Positions 7,051 to 13,108 of a stretch of DNA of 37,805 nt are shown in pieces. The notes beneath the pieces were generated by a model. It ran no database searches. It was not told the DNA's origin and saw nothing but the letters and a program-made list of their open reading frames with translations. This DNA comes from a virus. The number at the start of each line of letters is the position of its first letter. The stretch's first letter is position 1. Position numbers and translations under genes: made by a program. The stretch spans positions 1-37,805 of IMG/VR virus record IMGVR_UViG_3300036845_000564. One strand, 5' to 3'.

Positions 7051-7096
7051 GGGGGATTTCCACCCCCAGCCGATCCGCCGTGTCCGGATCGGTTTT
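7051..7096 (+). terminator. Tandem hairpins with T-run, rho-independent terminator
   Basis: GGGGG (7051-7055) pairs with CCCCC (7063-7067). CCGATCCG (7070-7077) then pairs perfectly with CGGATCGG (7085-7092), and TTTT follows at once. The second hairpin has the form of an intrinsic terminator for rightward transcription. No rightward gene ends here, so it would end either read-through or a small non-coding RNA from the switch region, just before the repressor promoter. Confidence 0.6.
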
Positions 7097-7124
7097 GACT
7101 GAATGACTCCCTAGGGTAAACCTG

Positions 7125-7160
7125 CATTATATAGCGGGATGCTATATAGCGTGGTAGAAT
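7125..7160. promoter_or_regulatory. Repressor operators and divergent promoter boxes
   Basis: GCTATATAGC (7141-7150) is a perfect 10-base palindrome, and ATTATATAGC (7126-7135) is a near copy 15 bases upstream. On the minus strand the left copy contains an exact TATAAT (complement of 7126-7131), a good -10 box for the leftward operon, though with no clear -35. On the plus strand TGGTAGAAT (7152-7160) is an extended -10 that would start the repressor transcript near 7167. Operators covering both promoters fit autoregulation by the XRE protein encoded next door. Confidence 0.5.
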
Positions 7161-7188
7161 CTCGCGCAAGTTGGGATGTTGGCAGGTT

Positions 7189-7452
7189 ATGCAACCTCCC
7201 TCGCGCGCCGGGGTGATGCGCGCTTTTGGCCGAACAATCCGCGAACTGCGCGAAAGAACGGGAATATCGCAGGAAGGGCTGGCTCTCGAGGCGGCCGTAT
7301 CGAGGAGATACATGAGCGGCCTCGAGCAAGGGCGGCATAATCCCACGCTGGAACTTGTATGCCGTCTCATGCCCGCGCTCAAAACCAACTTCGTCACATT
7401 CGCGGCCCGCTTCGAAGCGCACCTCCGCGAGGAAAAAACCGGCAGACATTGA
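7189..7452 (+). CDS. XRE-family helix-turn-helix repressor (CI/Cro-like, 87 aa)
   Basis: Residues about 16-65 are a classical lambda-repressor fold: FGRTIRELRERTGISQEGLA, then VSRRYMSGLEQGRHNPTLEL, with Q-x3-A in helix 2 and the recognition helix RRYMSGLEQG. There is no C-terminal peptidase or dimerisation domain, so it resembles a small Cro-like or compact repressor. Starts at TTG 7171, ATG 7189, GTG 7213 and ATG 7216 are all in frame and none has a strong ribosome binding site; ATG 7216 would give the usual short N-terminus. The palindromes at 7125-7150 are likely operators. Expected to act as the lysogeny switch. Confidence 0.8.
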   Translation: MQPPSRAGVMRAFGRTIRELRERTGISQEGLALEAAVSRRYMSGLEQGRHNPTLELVCRLMPALKTNFVTFAARFEAHLREEKTGRH

Positions 7453-7546
7453 CCGGCCTGTTATATCCTTTGGTTTGCAAAGCAAGAAAAAACCGCCGCA
7501 GAAAGCCGCGCCAAAGCCGCAGATCATTCCCGCTAAAGAGCCCCAG

Positions 7547-7945
7547 GTGAGTGCCCAGCGGATGAAACTGCTCGAGGAATTCGCGGTCCTCGACCAGGAA
7601 GTGGCCAACTTCAAATCGAGGCTTTTGCGCCACGAAAAGCTGCGATCGCTGATCCTCGGCTGGAATCCGGCTCTCCCTCCCGACGAAGAACAGAGACTTA
7701 TCTCGAAAACCTGCGATATCATTATCACGAGTCGAGATAGAATTCGAAGCGTTTCCCCTGGAGGGAAGAAGGCTCTTTACAAACTCTGGGGATCCAGCGG
7801 CTTCATCGCCAAGAGCATAGTCCTCTTGAAGTCGCTACCGGACCCGGAAGACAAAGGCGGCCTGTATACCGTGCAGGCGCCAATCGGCCCTAGACACCTG
7901 AAGGTGGTGAAAAGGGAGCAGGCAACGCGCATCTCCGCTGCCTGA
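7547..7945 (+). CDS. Hypothetical protein downstream of the repressor (about 132 aa)
   Basis: The frame is open well upstream, into the repressor gene, and upstream codons also look coding (a Lys/Pro-rich KKKPPQKAAPKP section). TTG 7475, GTG 7547 and ATG 7562 are all candidates; I give GTG 7547. The product has a charged helical N-terminus (MKLLEEFAVLDQEVANFKSR), then LRSLILGWNPALPPDEEQRL and a basic C-terminal half with HLKVVKREQATR. No family is recognised. Position suggests a co-expressed lysogeny or regulatory gene. Confidence 0.55.
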   Translation: MSAQRMKLLEEFAVLDQEVANFKSRLLRHEKLRSLILGWNPALPPDEEQRLISKTCDIIITSRDRIRSVSPGGKKALYKLWGSSGFIAKSIVLLKSLPDPEDKGGLYTVQAPIGPRHLKVVKREQATRISAA

Positions 7946-8058
7946 ACGTCTCTCGGGGGGGACGGCCGAAACTTCCTCGTCGTAGTAAGTAGAGCATCGC
8001 TGTGCTTGTTCTCGCGCGTCCGCGCATCCCGGTGACATCCGGATCGACGGTGATTGAA

Positions 8059-8280
8059 ATGGCGGGCCCTGAGCGCGCCTTGAGACTGCTCGATGCCGGC
8101 AATGCATCGCCGGTCTATACGCGCGCAAGACGCCTCGGCGCAATCGAGCTCCTTGCGCAGGGCGACGACTTCCGCGTGAAGTGCCGGCGCGGGAACCCGC
8201 AGAAATTTACGACCCGGGCGGAAACATCCGATAACCCGAAGAACGTCTGGATGTATAAGCGCATTGCTACCGGGTTGTGA
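8059..8280 (+). CDS. Small hypothetical protein (73 aa)
   Basis: The product begins MAGPERALRLLDAGNASPVY and continues with TRARRLGAIELLAQGDDFRV and a basic central part (KCRRGNPQKF), ending in WMYKRIATGL. It looks like a small basic, possibly nucleic-acid-binding protein. The frame is open back to GTG 8002, but I see no ribosome binding site at either start. No family is recognised. Confidence 0.5.
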   Translation: MAGPERALRLLDAGNASPVYTRARRLGAIELLAQGDDFRVKCRRGNPQKFTTRAETSDNPKNVWMYKRIATGL

Positions 8281-8359
8281 GATGTCGCGGGCGGGGATGG
8301 CAAATCTCGGGGGAGGTGGCCATCATCCGACGCGGCATTATCGGGGCTGACCCATCGGG

Positions 8360-8396
8360 CCGCCGTCCCTCTCCCTCTTCAGTTGAGGGGCGGCGG
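8360..8396 (+). promoter_or_regulatory. Strong hairpin upstream of the small terminase gene
   Basis: CCGCCGTCCCTC (8360-8371) pairs with GAGGGGCGGCGG (8385-8396) at 11 of 12 positions, with one G-U in RNA, around a 13-base loop. No T-run follows, so it is not a typical terminator. The whole 8281-8425 gap has no gene. Sites near terS are often packaging starts (pac), so a packaging or leader function is possible. Confidence 0.4.
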
Positions 8397-8425
8397 GTGA
8401 TCGGGCGGCCCCGCTAAAAGCCTGA

Positions 8426-8887
8426 ATGCCCCGGAAAGCCGCGAAGAAGGCCGCGGAGCCGAAGAGCACCGTAGAACGCGCCAGGGATCTCCTCAAAGCG
8501 TATGCCGAGACCTGTAACATTCGCCAGGCCTGCAGGAAGGCAAAAGTTGCGCGCAGCACGCATTACAAGTGGCTCGAGAAATATCCGAAGTACCGCGACT
8601 CTTTCACAAAAACGAAGCTTTGGGCAGCGGAGTATCTGGAATCCGTCGCCGTCGAGCGGGCGAGCGTCGGATGGCTCGAACCAGTGCATTACCAGGGCGC
8701 GGTCTGTGGCCATGTCAGGCGATTCTCGGACGGATTGATGATGAAGCTGCTCACCGGCATGATGCCCGAAAAGTACGGCATCAAGCGGCAGGAAATCTCT
8801 GGACCGCAGGGCGCTCCTATCCAGGCGAAGATCGAAATCGTTTTTGTGAGACCAGGTGACGTCGCAACTTCCGATCAGCAACGCTAA
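8426..8887 (+). CDS. terS: Terminase small subunit (153 aa)
   Basis: Residues about 24-60 (LKAYAETCNIRQACRKAKVA, then RSTHYKWLEKYPKYRDSF) form a homeodomain-like helix-turn-helix of the type found in phBC6A51-like small terminase subunits. A helical middle and a beta-rich C-terminal tail (APIQAKIEIVFVRPGD) follow, as expected for oligomerisation and contact with the large subunit. The gene overlaps the start of terL by 32 bases. The protein should recognise the packaging site and load the large subunit on DNA. Assignment is by domain form and by its position before terL. Confidence 0.8.
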   Translation: MPRKAAKKAAEPKSTVERARDLLKAYAETCNIRQACRKAKVARSTHYKWLEKYPKYRDSFTKTKLWAAEYLESVAVERASVGWLEPVHYQGAVCGHVRRFSDGLMMKLLTGMMPEKYGIKRQEISGPQGAPIQAKIEIVFVRPGDVATSDQQR

Positions 8888-10133
8888 GTTCCCCGAAGCG
8901 CTCGAGTTTCTTTTTGAGCCGGCGCCATTCAAGGTAGCCTATGGCGGCCGCGGCGCGACCAAAAGCTGGGGATTCGCGCGGGCGATTCTGATCCGCGGCG
9001 CCGAGACCAAACTGCGCGTTCTCCTCGCGCGTGAGACGCAAAAGTCGATCAAAGATTCCGTCCACCAGCTGCTCGAGGAGCAGATCAAAGCGCTGGGCCT
9101 CGATGCGTTCTACCGCATCGAAAAGTCGGCGATCTACGGCACCAACGGAACGGAGCTCCTCTTCGCGGGCCTCAAAATGAACGTGGATAATCTGAAATCC
9201 ATGGAGGCGATCGATCTCTGCTGGGTGGAGGAAGCGCAGTCGGTCTCGAAAACATCCTGGGACAAGCTTATTCCCACGCTCTTCCGCGTCCCCGGTTGCG
9301 AGTTGTGGGTGTCGTTCAATCCCGATCTCGAGAGTGATGACACCTACCGCCGGTTCGTCATCGAGCCTCCCGAAGGCGCCGTCGTCCGCAAGCTCACCTT
9401 CCGCGACAACCCGTGGTTTCCGGAAGGCCTGCGGAAGCTGATGGAGGAGGACAAGAAGCGCAATATCGATGAGTACAACCACATCTGGGAAGGCGTCTGC
9501 ATCAACACGCTCGCGAACGCGATCTATGCGAACGAACTACGGGCCGTGGATGTGGAAGGGCGTATTAAGCGGGTCCCCTACGATCCGTCGAGGCCCGTCG
9601 ACACGGCGTGGGATCTCGGCTATGGCGACATGGTGAGCATCTGGATGTTTCAGGCGTTCCCCATGGAGTACCGCATCATCGATTACGAAGAAGGCGAGCG
9701 GCAGCCGCTGCATTCCTACCTGGCTGAACTGCAGAAGCGTGGGTACGTGTTCGGCACGGCGTACCTGCCTTGGGATGGAGGCCTGAAATCACTCGGCACG
9801 GGAAAGTCGATCGAGGAGCAGATGAAAGCCGTGGGATGGAGGGTGAAGGTAGCGCCGCGGCTACCAATAGTCGATGGCATCAATGCCGCGCGCACGGTGT
9901 TTCCGCTCTGCTGGTTCGATGAGCAGAGAACAGTAACGGGTATCCGGCGCCTGAGAATGTACCGCTACGGCGAAATGCAGAGCTATGAAGGACCAACGCG
10001 CGAACCTCTACACGATATGCATTCGCACTGCGCCGACGCATTTCGCTGCCTTGCTGTGTCGATACGCGAGCCGCAGAAAGAGCGACGTGCGGAAGAGCAG
10101 AGGCAAAGGCAGGCTACGAGCCCATGGAGTTGA
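8856..10133 (+). CDS. terL: Terminase large subunit (425 aa)
   Basis: GTG 8856 starts the frame inside terS. The ATPase half carries Walker A GGRGATKS (residues 30-37) and Walker B CWVEEA (122-127). The SFNPD motif at about 153-157 is typical of PBSX-type terminases. The nuclease half has the acidic residues expected of an RNase H-like fold: D253 in WDLG, D307 in PWDG and D394 in CADAFRC. Length is normal for the family. It cuts concatemeric DNA and pumps it into the procapsid through the portal. Confidence is high for function, lower for the packaging type, which is probably headful. Confidence 0.95.
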   Translation: MTSQLPISNAKFPEALEFLFEPAPFKVAYGGRGATKSWGFARAILIRGAETKLRVLLARETQKSIKDSVHQLLEEQIKALGLDAFYRIEKSAIYGTNGTELLFAGLKMNVDNLKSMEAIDLCWVEEAQSVSKTSWDKLIPTLFRVPGCELWVSFNPDLESDDTYRRFVIEPPEGAVVRKLTFRDNPWFPEGLRKLMEEDKKRNIDEYNHIWEGVCINTLANAIYANELRAVDVEGRIKRVPYDPSRPVDTAWDLGYGDMVSIWMFQAFPMEYRIIDYEEGERQPLHSYLAELQKRGYVFGTAYLPWDGGLKSLGTGKSIEEQMKAVGWRVKVAPRLPIVDGINAARTVFPLCWFDEQRTVTGIRRLRMYRYGEMQSYEGPTREPLHDMHSHCADAFRCLAVSIREPQKERRAEEQRQRQATSPWS

Positions 10134-10318
10134 TCCGTTGTCGCGTGTGCGGCTGCACGGAGGTTGACCCCTGCAATCCGCCATGCGGCTGGTTCGAGGC
10201 AGATATTTGTACGACGTGCGCATTAGCGGCCGAGGCGTTGCATGGATGGATGCAAGCTGCCCGAAGGGCTAACAAGGCCGCGTTGTGGCGCGAAGCGTTG
10301 CGAGGAGTCGCCGCATGA
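10124..10318 (+). CDS. Cysteine-rich small phage protein (64 aa)
   Basis: ATG 10124 lies inside the end of terL. Seven cysteines fall in the first 32 residues (CRVCGCTEVDPCNPPCGW, then CTTCALAAE), the layout of a zinc-binding small phage protein that I recognise by its CxxCGC start and tryptophan before the last CxxC. The C-terminal half is a basic helix. The next gene starts in an ATGA overlap. Role unknown; a metal-bound protein-protein adaptor is likely. Confidence 0.7.
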   Translation: MELIRCRVCGCTEVDPCNPPCGWFEADICTTCALAAEALHGWMQAARRANKAALWREALRGVAA

Positions 10319-10530
10319 TACGGCCCATATTCACGGCGCGCGACACCAGTCAGGCATTAGCGGCCCTGCATATTCTCGGCGTCGTCGGACCCTTCCAGCA
10401 ACCCGATCCTTCCGACCTGCGAGACGCCGAATGGCTGGTAATGAAATCCCCCCGGTACGGTGATGCGATTCGAGCGATCGCCGAGAGGCATGGAATCAGG
10501 CCTCCATGGTGGAAGGCGTTCTGGCGATGA
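10315..10530 (+). CDS. Small hypothetical protein (71 aa)
   Basis: ATG 10315 overlaps the previous stop (ATGA). The protein starts MIRPIFTARDTSQALAALHI and ends with a helix and aromatic tail (AIAERHGIRPPWWKAFWR). It looks like a compact alpha/beta protein. No family is recognised. It is part of a chain of coupled small genes between terL and the portal gene. Confidence 0.6.
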   Translation: MIRPIFTARDTSQALAALHILGVVGPFQQPDPSDLRDAEWLVMKSPRYGDAIRAIAERHGIRPPWWKAFWR

Positions 10531-10679
10531 ACAAGAAAGAGCAAGGCATACCAGCGGCCATCAAGAACTACACCGAAGTGCAGGTTCCCAACGCCAAGGG
10601 TTTCAAGCTCGGGACCAAGAACCAGCGCAAGCTGGAGCGCATCCGCATGCTGGCGAAGCAGGCGAGAGGAGCACGCTAA
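10527..10679 (+). CDS. Small basic protein (50 aa)
   Basis: ATG 10527 overlaps the previous stop (ATGA). The product is very basic: MNKKEQGIPAAIKNYTEVQV, then PNAKGFKLGTKNQRKLERIR and a short Ala/Arg tail. It may bind nucleic acid or be a structural accessory. It was too short for routine gene finders but the overlap and codon use support it. Confidence 0.6.
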   Translation: MNKKEQGIPAAIKNYTEVQVPNAKGFKLGTKNQRKLERIRMLAKQARGAR

Positions 10680-10681
10680 AT

Positions 10682-10888
10682 ATGGCTGAATTGAAAACCG
10701 CAACCCGGAACAAGCTGCCGGCGGGCAAGTTCGGGATGCCGGGATCGCGCAAGTATCCGATGCCCGACCGCTCCCACGCCGCGAATGCCAAGGCTCGGGC
10801 TACCCAACAAGTGAAAGCCGGCAAACTCTCGCCCGCGTCCGCGGCGCGAATCAGGGCCAAAGCGAATCGGCTTCTCGGAGGCACCTAG
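10682..10888 (+). CDS. Small basic phage protein (68 aa)
   Basis: ATG 10682 is two bases after the previous stop. The sequence TRNKLPAGKFGMPGSRKYPM followed by PDRSHAANAKARATQQ and KANRLLGG matches a pattern I know from phage late regions, either as small stand-alone genes or as tails of prohead proteins (K-L-P-x-x-x-F...YP-x-PD-x-SHA-x-NA-x-A-R). Its role is not established. The stop overlaps the next start (TAGTG). Confidence 0.7.
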   Translation: MAELKTATRNKLPAGKFGMPGSRKYPMPDRSHAANAKARATQQVKAGKLSPASAARIRAKANRLLGGT

Positions 10889-11136
10889 TGGCAAAACCAA
10901 AGCTCGAAGAACTGCGCATCCGCCCGGGAAAGAACGGCCACTCCGTGCGCCATGAGTTCAGCGCCACGCCGAAGCTCACGAAGGGCGCTCTATCGGGCGG
11001 CATGATGATGGATCGTCCGCCGGCCGAAGAGCACAACTTCGGCGCGAACGAGGGCGGCGCCATGATGAAGCACATCGCGGAAGCTCTCGCTCTCAAGGGT
11101 ATGGCAGGACAAGGTGAGGAACCTCCAGGAGAGTGA
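10888..11136 (+). CDS. Small hypothetical protein (82 aa)
   Basis: GTG 10888 overlaps the preceding TAG. The N-terminal half resembles a beta-hairpin, with ELRIRPGKNGHSVRHEF; the rest is Gly/Met-rich (GALSGGMMMDRPP) and ends in a short helix and an acidic tail. Such glycine/methionine-rich small proteins are common in phage late clusters. No function assigned. Confidence 0.6.
   Translation: MAKPKLEELRIRPGKNGHSVRHEFSATPKLTKGALSGGMMMDRPPAEEHNFGANEGGAMMKHIAEALALKGMAGQGEEPPGE
11115..11132 (+). repeat. 18-bp direct repeat, copy 1 (ribosome-binding leader)
   Basis: TGAGGAACCTCCAGGAGA occurs here and again at 11261-11278. This copy supplies the AGGAGA ribosome binding site for ATG 11141. Confidence 0.8.
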
Positions 11137-11140
11137 CCGC

Positions 11141-11263
11141 ATGCAAATGTACGACATCGTAAGCGTGGAATGCGACAACGATATGCATTCATCGTGCGGC
11201 TACCAGGACTGCGCTTGTTCCTGCCATCTCCAAGACCAACTGGAAACCGAATCTCGCGTATGA
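11141..11263 (+). CDS. Tiny cysteine-rich protein (40 aa)
   Basis: AGGAGAG eight bases before ATG 11141 and an ATGA overlap with the next gene support translation. The sequence has five cysteines and two histidines in residues 11-29 (ECDNDMHSSCGYQDCACSCH), consistent with a small metal-binding knuckle. No family is recognised; it may pair with the zinc-ribbon protein encoded next. Confidence 0.55.
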   Translation: MQMYDIVSVECDNDMHSSCGYQDCACSCHLQDQLETESRV

Positions 11264-11775
11264 GGAACCTCCAGGAGACTAACGCCATCAACCGGGTCAT
11301 GAAGGCCTGGGGCCTGGGCTCGCTCGATGAGCCTGGCGCCGTCCAAGCTCTGGCTCGGGCGGTTCAGGACCACGAGCATTTCGGCGAGCTCCTGCGCGCC
11401 TGCGAGCCCAAACTGCGGCGCGAGATGTACGACGCAATGAGTCCGAACCTGAGATTCCCCGCGCACGCTCTGGAGTGGTACATCATCGCCGCGAAAGAAC
11501 ATGCCGCATCGATGGAGTTTCCCACGCTCGAAGCGGACGGGAATCTCAAGCCGTACACGATGCCTACCATCGGCAGTTGGCTCGCGGGAGCTGAACCTGA
11601 GCCGCAGTTCCAACTCTACGCGGCATGCAGCCGCTGCGAGAAGGCATGCATTTTCTTCGGCGAGCGGAAAGCGGACGCGATTACGGCTCTGCGACATGCC
11701 GGATGGGCGTGGAACGAGCTCGCGGAACAGGCGGTTCTGTGTCCCGACTGCCTGGACAACCATGACTGGAATTGA
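11260..11775 (+). CDS. Hypothetical protein with C-terminal zinc ribbon (171 aa)
   Basis: ATG 11260 overlaps the previous stop. Its first codons are the second copy of the 18-bp leader repeat. The N-terminal 100 residues are helical (ALARAVQDHEHFGELLRACE, then PAHALEWYIIAAKEHAASME). The C-terminal part carries CSRCEKACIF and, about 35 residues later, VLCPDCLDN: two CxxC pairs, a four-cysteine zinc ribbon. It sits between small late genes and the proline-rich repeat protein. No specific role can be given. Confidence 0.65.
   Translation: MRNLQETNAINRVMKAWGLGSLDEPGAVQALARAVQDHEHFGELLRACEPKLRREMYDAMSPNLRFPAHALEWYIIAAKEHAASMEFPTLEADGNLKPYTMPTIGSWLAGAEPEPQFQLYAACSRCEKACIFFGERKADAITALRHAGWAWNELAEQAVLCPDCLDNHDWN
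11261..11278 (+). repeat. 18-bp direct repeat, copy 2
   Basis: Identical to 11115-11132. Aligning both copies places ATG 11141 of copy 1 opposite an ATC at 11287 in copy 2, so the duplicated leader lost its start codon and translation here probably begins at ATG 11260 instead. Confidence 0.8.
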
Positions 11776-11863
11776 CTTTTCATCTATGGCCGGACTTCAA
11801 CCCTCCGTCCAAACCTGCACGCAACGTTGTAACCCCTAACCGTCAAAACAGGAGCAAAAACGT

Positions 11864-12565
11864 ATGTCAGGAATGTTAGGACCATATTGGTTAGTACCTT
11901 ATCAAGGCGGAGGCCCGGTCGATCCTGGGTTCGGCGCACCTCCAGGATGGGGACTGCATCCATCACAAGGACCAGGATTCCCAACGCACCCAATCGCCCC
12001 AGGAGGGCCCGTAGCGCCCGTCGATCCTGGCTTTGGCGTCCCAGGGTGGCCGACTCATCCGATTGCGCCGGGAGGCCCTCCTCCCGGACCATCGCAGGGG
12101 CCGGGATTTCCGACGCACCCGATCGTGCTGCCGATTCCGCCGGATGCGATTGCGCCGGGAGTGCCGGCGCATCCGATCTACATCCCGATCTATCCGGCGC
12201 ACCCGATCGTGATCCCGCCTGGGTCACTGGCGCCAGGCGTGCCGACGCATCCGATTTACCTGCCGCCGGTGATCTGGCCCAGCCCCGGGCATCCGGCGCA
12301 TCCGATTGTGATTCCGCCCGATTCGGTATCGCCAGGCGTGCCCACGCATCCGATCGTGCTGCCGCCGACTCTCTGGCCGCCGGACGCGAAGCCTGAGCAC
12401 CCGATCGTACTTCCGCCGGGAAGCAACGTACCTCCTGGCACGGATGTCATTTGGCCGCCGAATGTAGGCGTCTCGAACCCGATCACGATCGTGCCGCCGG
12501 GCAAGGTCATGGTCTACGTGGACGGCTGGATCATCGTAGACCAGCCGGCGCAACCGAAGAAATAG
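11864..12565 (+). CDS. Proline-rich repeat protein with [PA]-x-HPI motifs (233 aa)
   Basis: AGGAG stands nine bases before ATG 11864. The protein consists of degenerate repeats of about 15-22 residues built around GFPTHPIAPGG or PTHPIVLPP, with at least eight HPI motifs. It ends in a non-repetitive section (VMVYVDGWIIVDQ). I recognise this type from podovirus-like phages, where it lies near the terminase or portal genes, but its function is unknown to me. A stiff polyproline-like virion component or an extended linker is possible. A strong hairpin follows at 12622-12657. Confidence 0.7.
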   Translation: MSGMLGPYWLVPYQGGGPVDPGFGAPPGWGLHPSQGPGFPTHPIAPGGPVAPVDPGFGVPGWPTHPIAPGGPPPGPSQGPGFPTHPIVLPIPPDAIAPGVPAHPIYIPIYPAHPIVIPPGSLAPGVPTHPIYLPPVIWPSPGHPAHPIVIPPDSVSPGVPTHPIVLPPTLWPPDAKPEHPIVLPPGSNVPPGTDVIWPPNVGVSNPITIVPPGKVMVYVDGWIIVDQPAQPKK

Positions 12566-12621
12566 CGAGAAGTAACTGAGGATTGCCGTCTGTGGTGACT
12601 CCCTTCTTCGCGGATGGCATT

Positions 12622-12657
12622 ACCGGGGCGGATCTTCCCGTAAGGAGCCGCCCCGGT
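12622..12657 (+). terminator. Perfect 10-bp hairpin after the proline-rich gene
   Basis: ACCGGGGCGG (12622-12631) pairs perfectly with CCGCCCCGGT (12648-12657) around a 16-base loop, followed by TATTGG. The stem is terminator-like but the T-run is poor, so it may attenuate rather than end late transcription. The rest of 12566-12670 holds nothing recognisable. Confidence 0.55.
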
Positions 12658-12670
12658 TATTGGAATTGAA

Positions 12671-12823
12671 TTGCCCTGGACGAGAAAGCAAGTCAAAAAA
12701 TTGCTGAGCAGCGGCTCTCCGCTCGACGCCTCCCAGAAGCGCAAGATGATTTCTGAATTACACCGCGATCCCTCACTCGGCCATGCGAAGAAGGGATCCG
12801 CGGCTCTCAAGAAAAAGAAGTGA
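12671..12823 (+). CDS. Small basic phage protein (50 aa), TTG start
   Basis: Translation from TTG 12671 gives (M)PWTRKQVKKLLSSGSPLD, then ASQKRKMISELHRDPSLGH and a lysine-rich end. I recognise this type of tiny protein (KxQVKxLLSSGSPLxxxQKxKMxxELHxxPxLGHxKKG) from several phages. No ribosome binding site is evident. Its stop codon directly abuts the stop of the reverse-strand gene at 12824. Confidence 0.7.
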   Translation: MPWTRKQVKKLLSSGSPLDASQKRKMISELHRDPSLGHAKKGSAALKKKK

Positions 12824-13099
12824 TTACAACGGGTCAATCGCGACTTCGAGCGCGGCGACAATCCACCAATGGATGTCAGCGCGCGTCTCGATCAGGCGTA
12901 CGTCTCCGCGAAGCTTCGAAAGTTTGGTGCGCGTATCGTTGTCATGCGCCGGATTCATATCCCACACTGGAGAATCGATCCATTGTTGCAAGTAGCTGCG
13001 GATCAGATCGACGTCTCCCGGTTCACCCGGCTCGTGTTTCAGATAGCGTTCCATCGCCGCCATCGCCGGGACCAGCTGACCGCCAGTCTCGGCCCGCAA
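12824..13099 (-). CDS. Reverse-strand small protein in the late block (91 aa)
   Basis: This is the only minus-strand gene in the late block. It begins nine bases from the portal start (divergent) and ends directly at the previous stop (convergent). Its C-terminal two thirds (MERYLKHEPGEPGDVDLIRS, then YLQQWIDSPVWDMNP and ETRADIHWWIVAALEVAIDP) resemble a protein I know from other phages, with the pattern YLRQWIxSPVWD...TRADIxxWIxxAxExGIDPL. Plus-strand reading of the same DNA gives an Arg/His-rich sequence of no known type. It may be a moron gene with its own promoter inside the portal gene. Confidence 0.75.
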   Translation of the reverse strand: MRAETGGQLVPAMAAMERYLKHEPGEPGDVDLIRSYLQQWIDSPVWDMNPAHDNDTRTKLSKLRGDVRLIETRADIHWWIVAALEVAIDPL

Positions 13100-13108
13100 G
13101 CAACCGAT

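Larger units (their letters stand above)
6436..7188. other. Switch region between divergent early genes (about 750 bp without a confident gene)
   Basis: This gap separates the leftward operon from the repressor. Reading frames here have untypical codon use and no family resemblance. I see an inverted repeat at 6558-6594, a perfect palindrome at 6719-6732, a 16-codon frame with a good ribosome binding site on the minus strand (6942-6992), two hairpins with a T-run at 7051-7096 on the plus strand, and operator and promoter-like sequences at 7125-7160. A small RNA ending at 7096 is possible. No other feature is supported. Confidence 0.6.

Noticed and set aside
12869-13108. An 80-residue N-terminal extension of the portal gene
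   Set aside because: It is the antisense of a better-supported minus-strand gene and is rich in Arg/His; portal similarity begins at ATG 13109.
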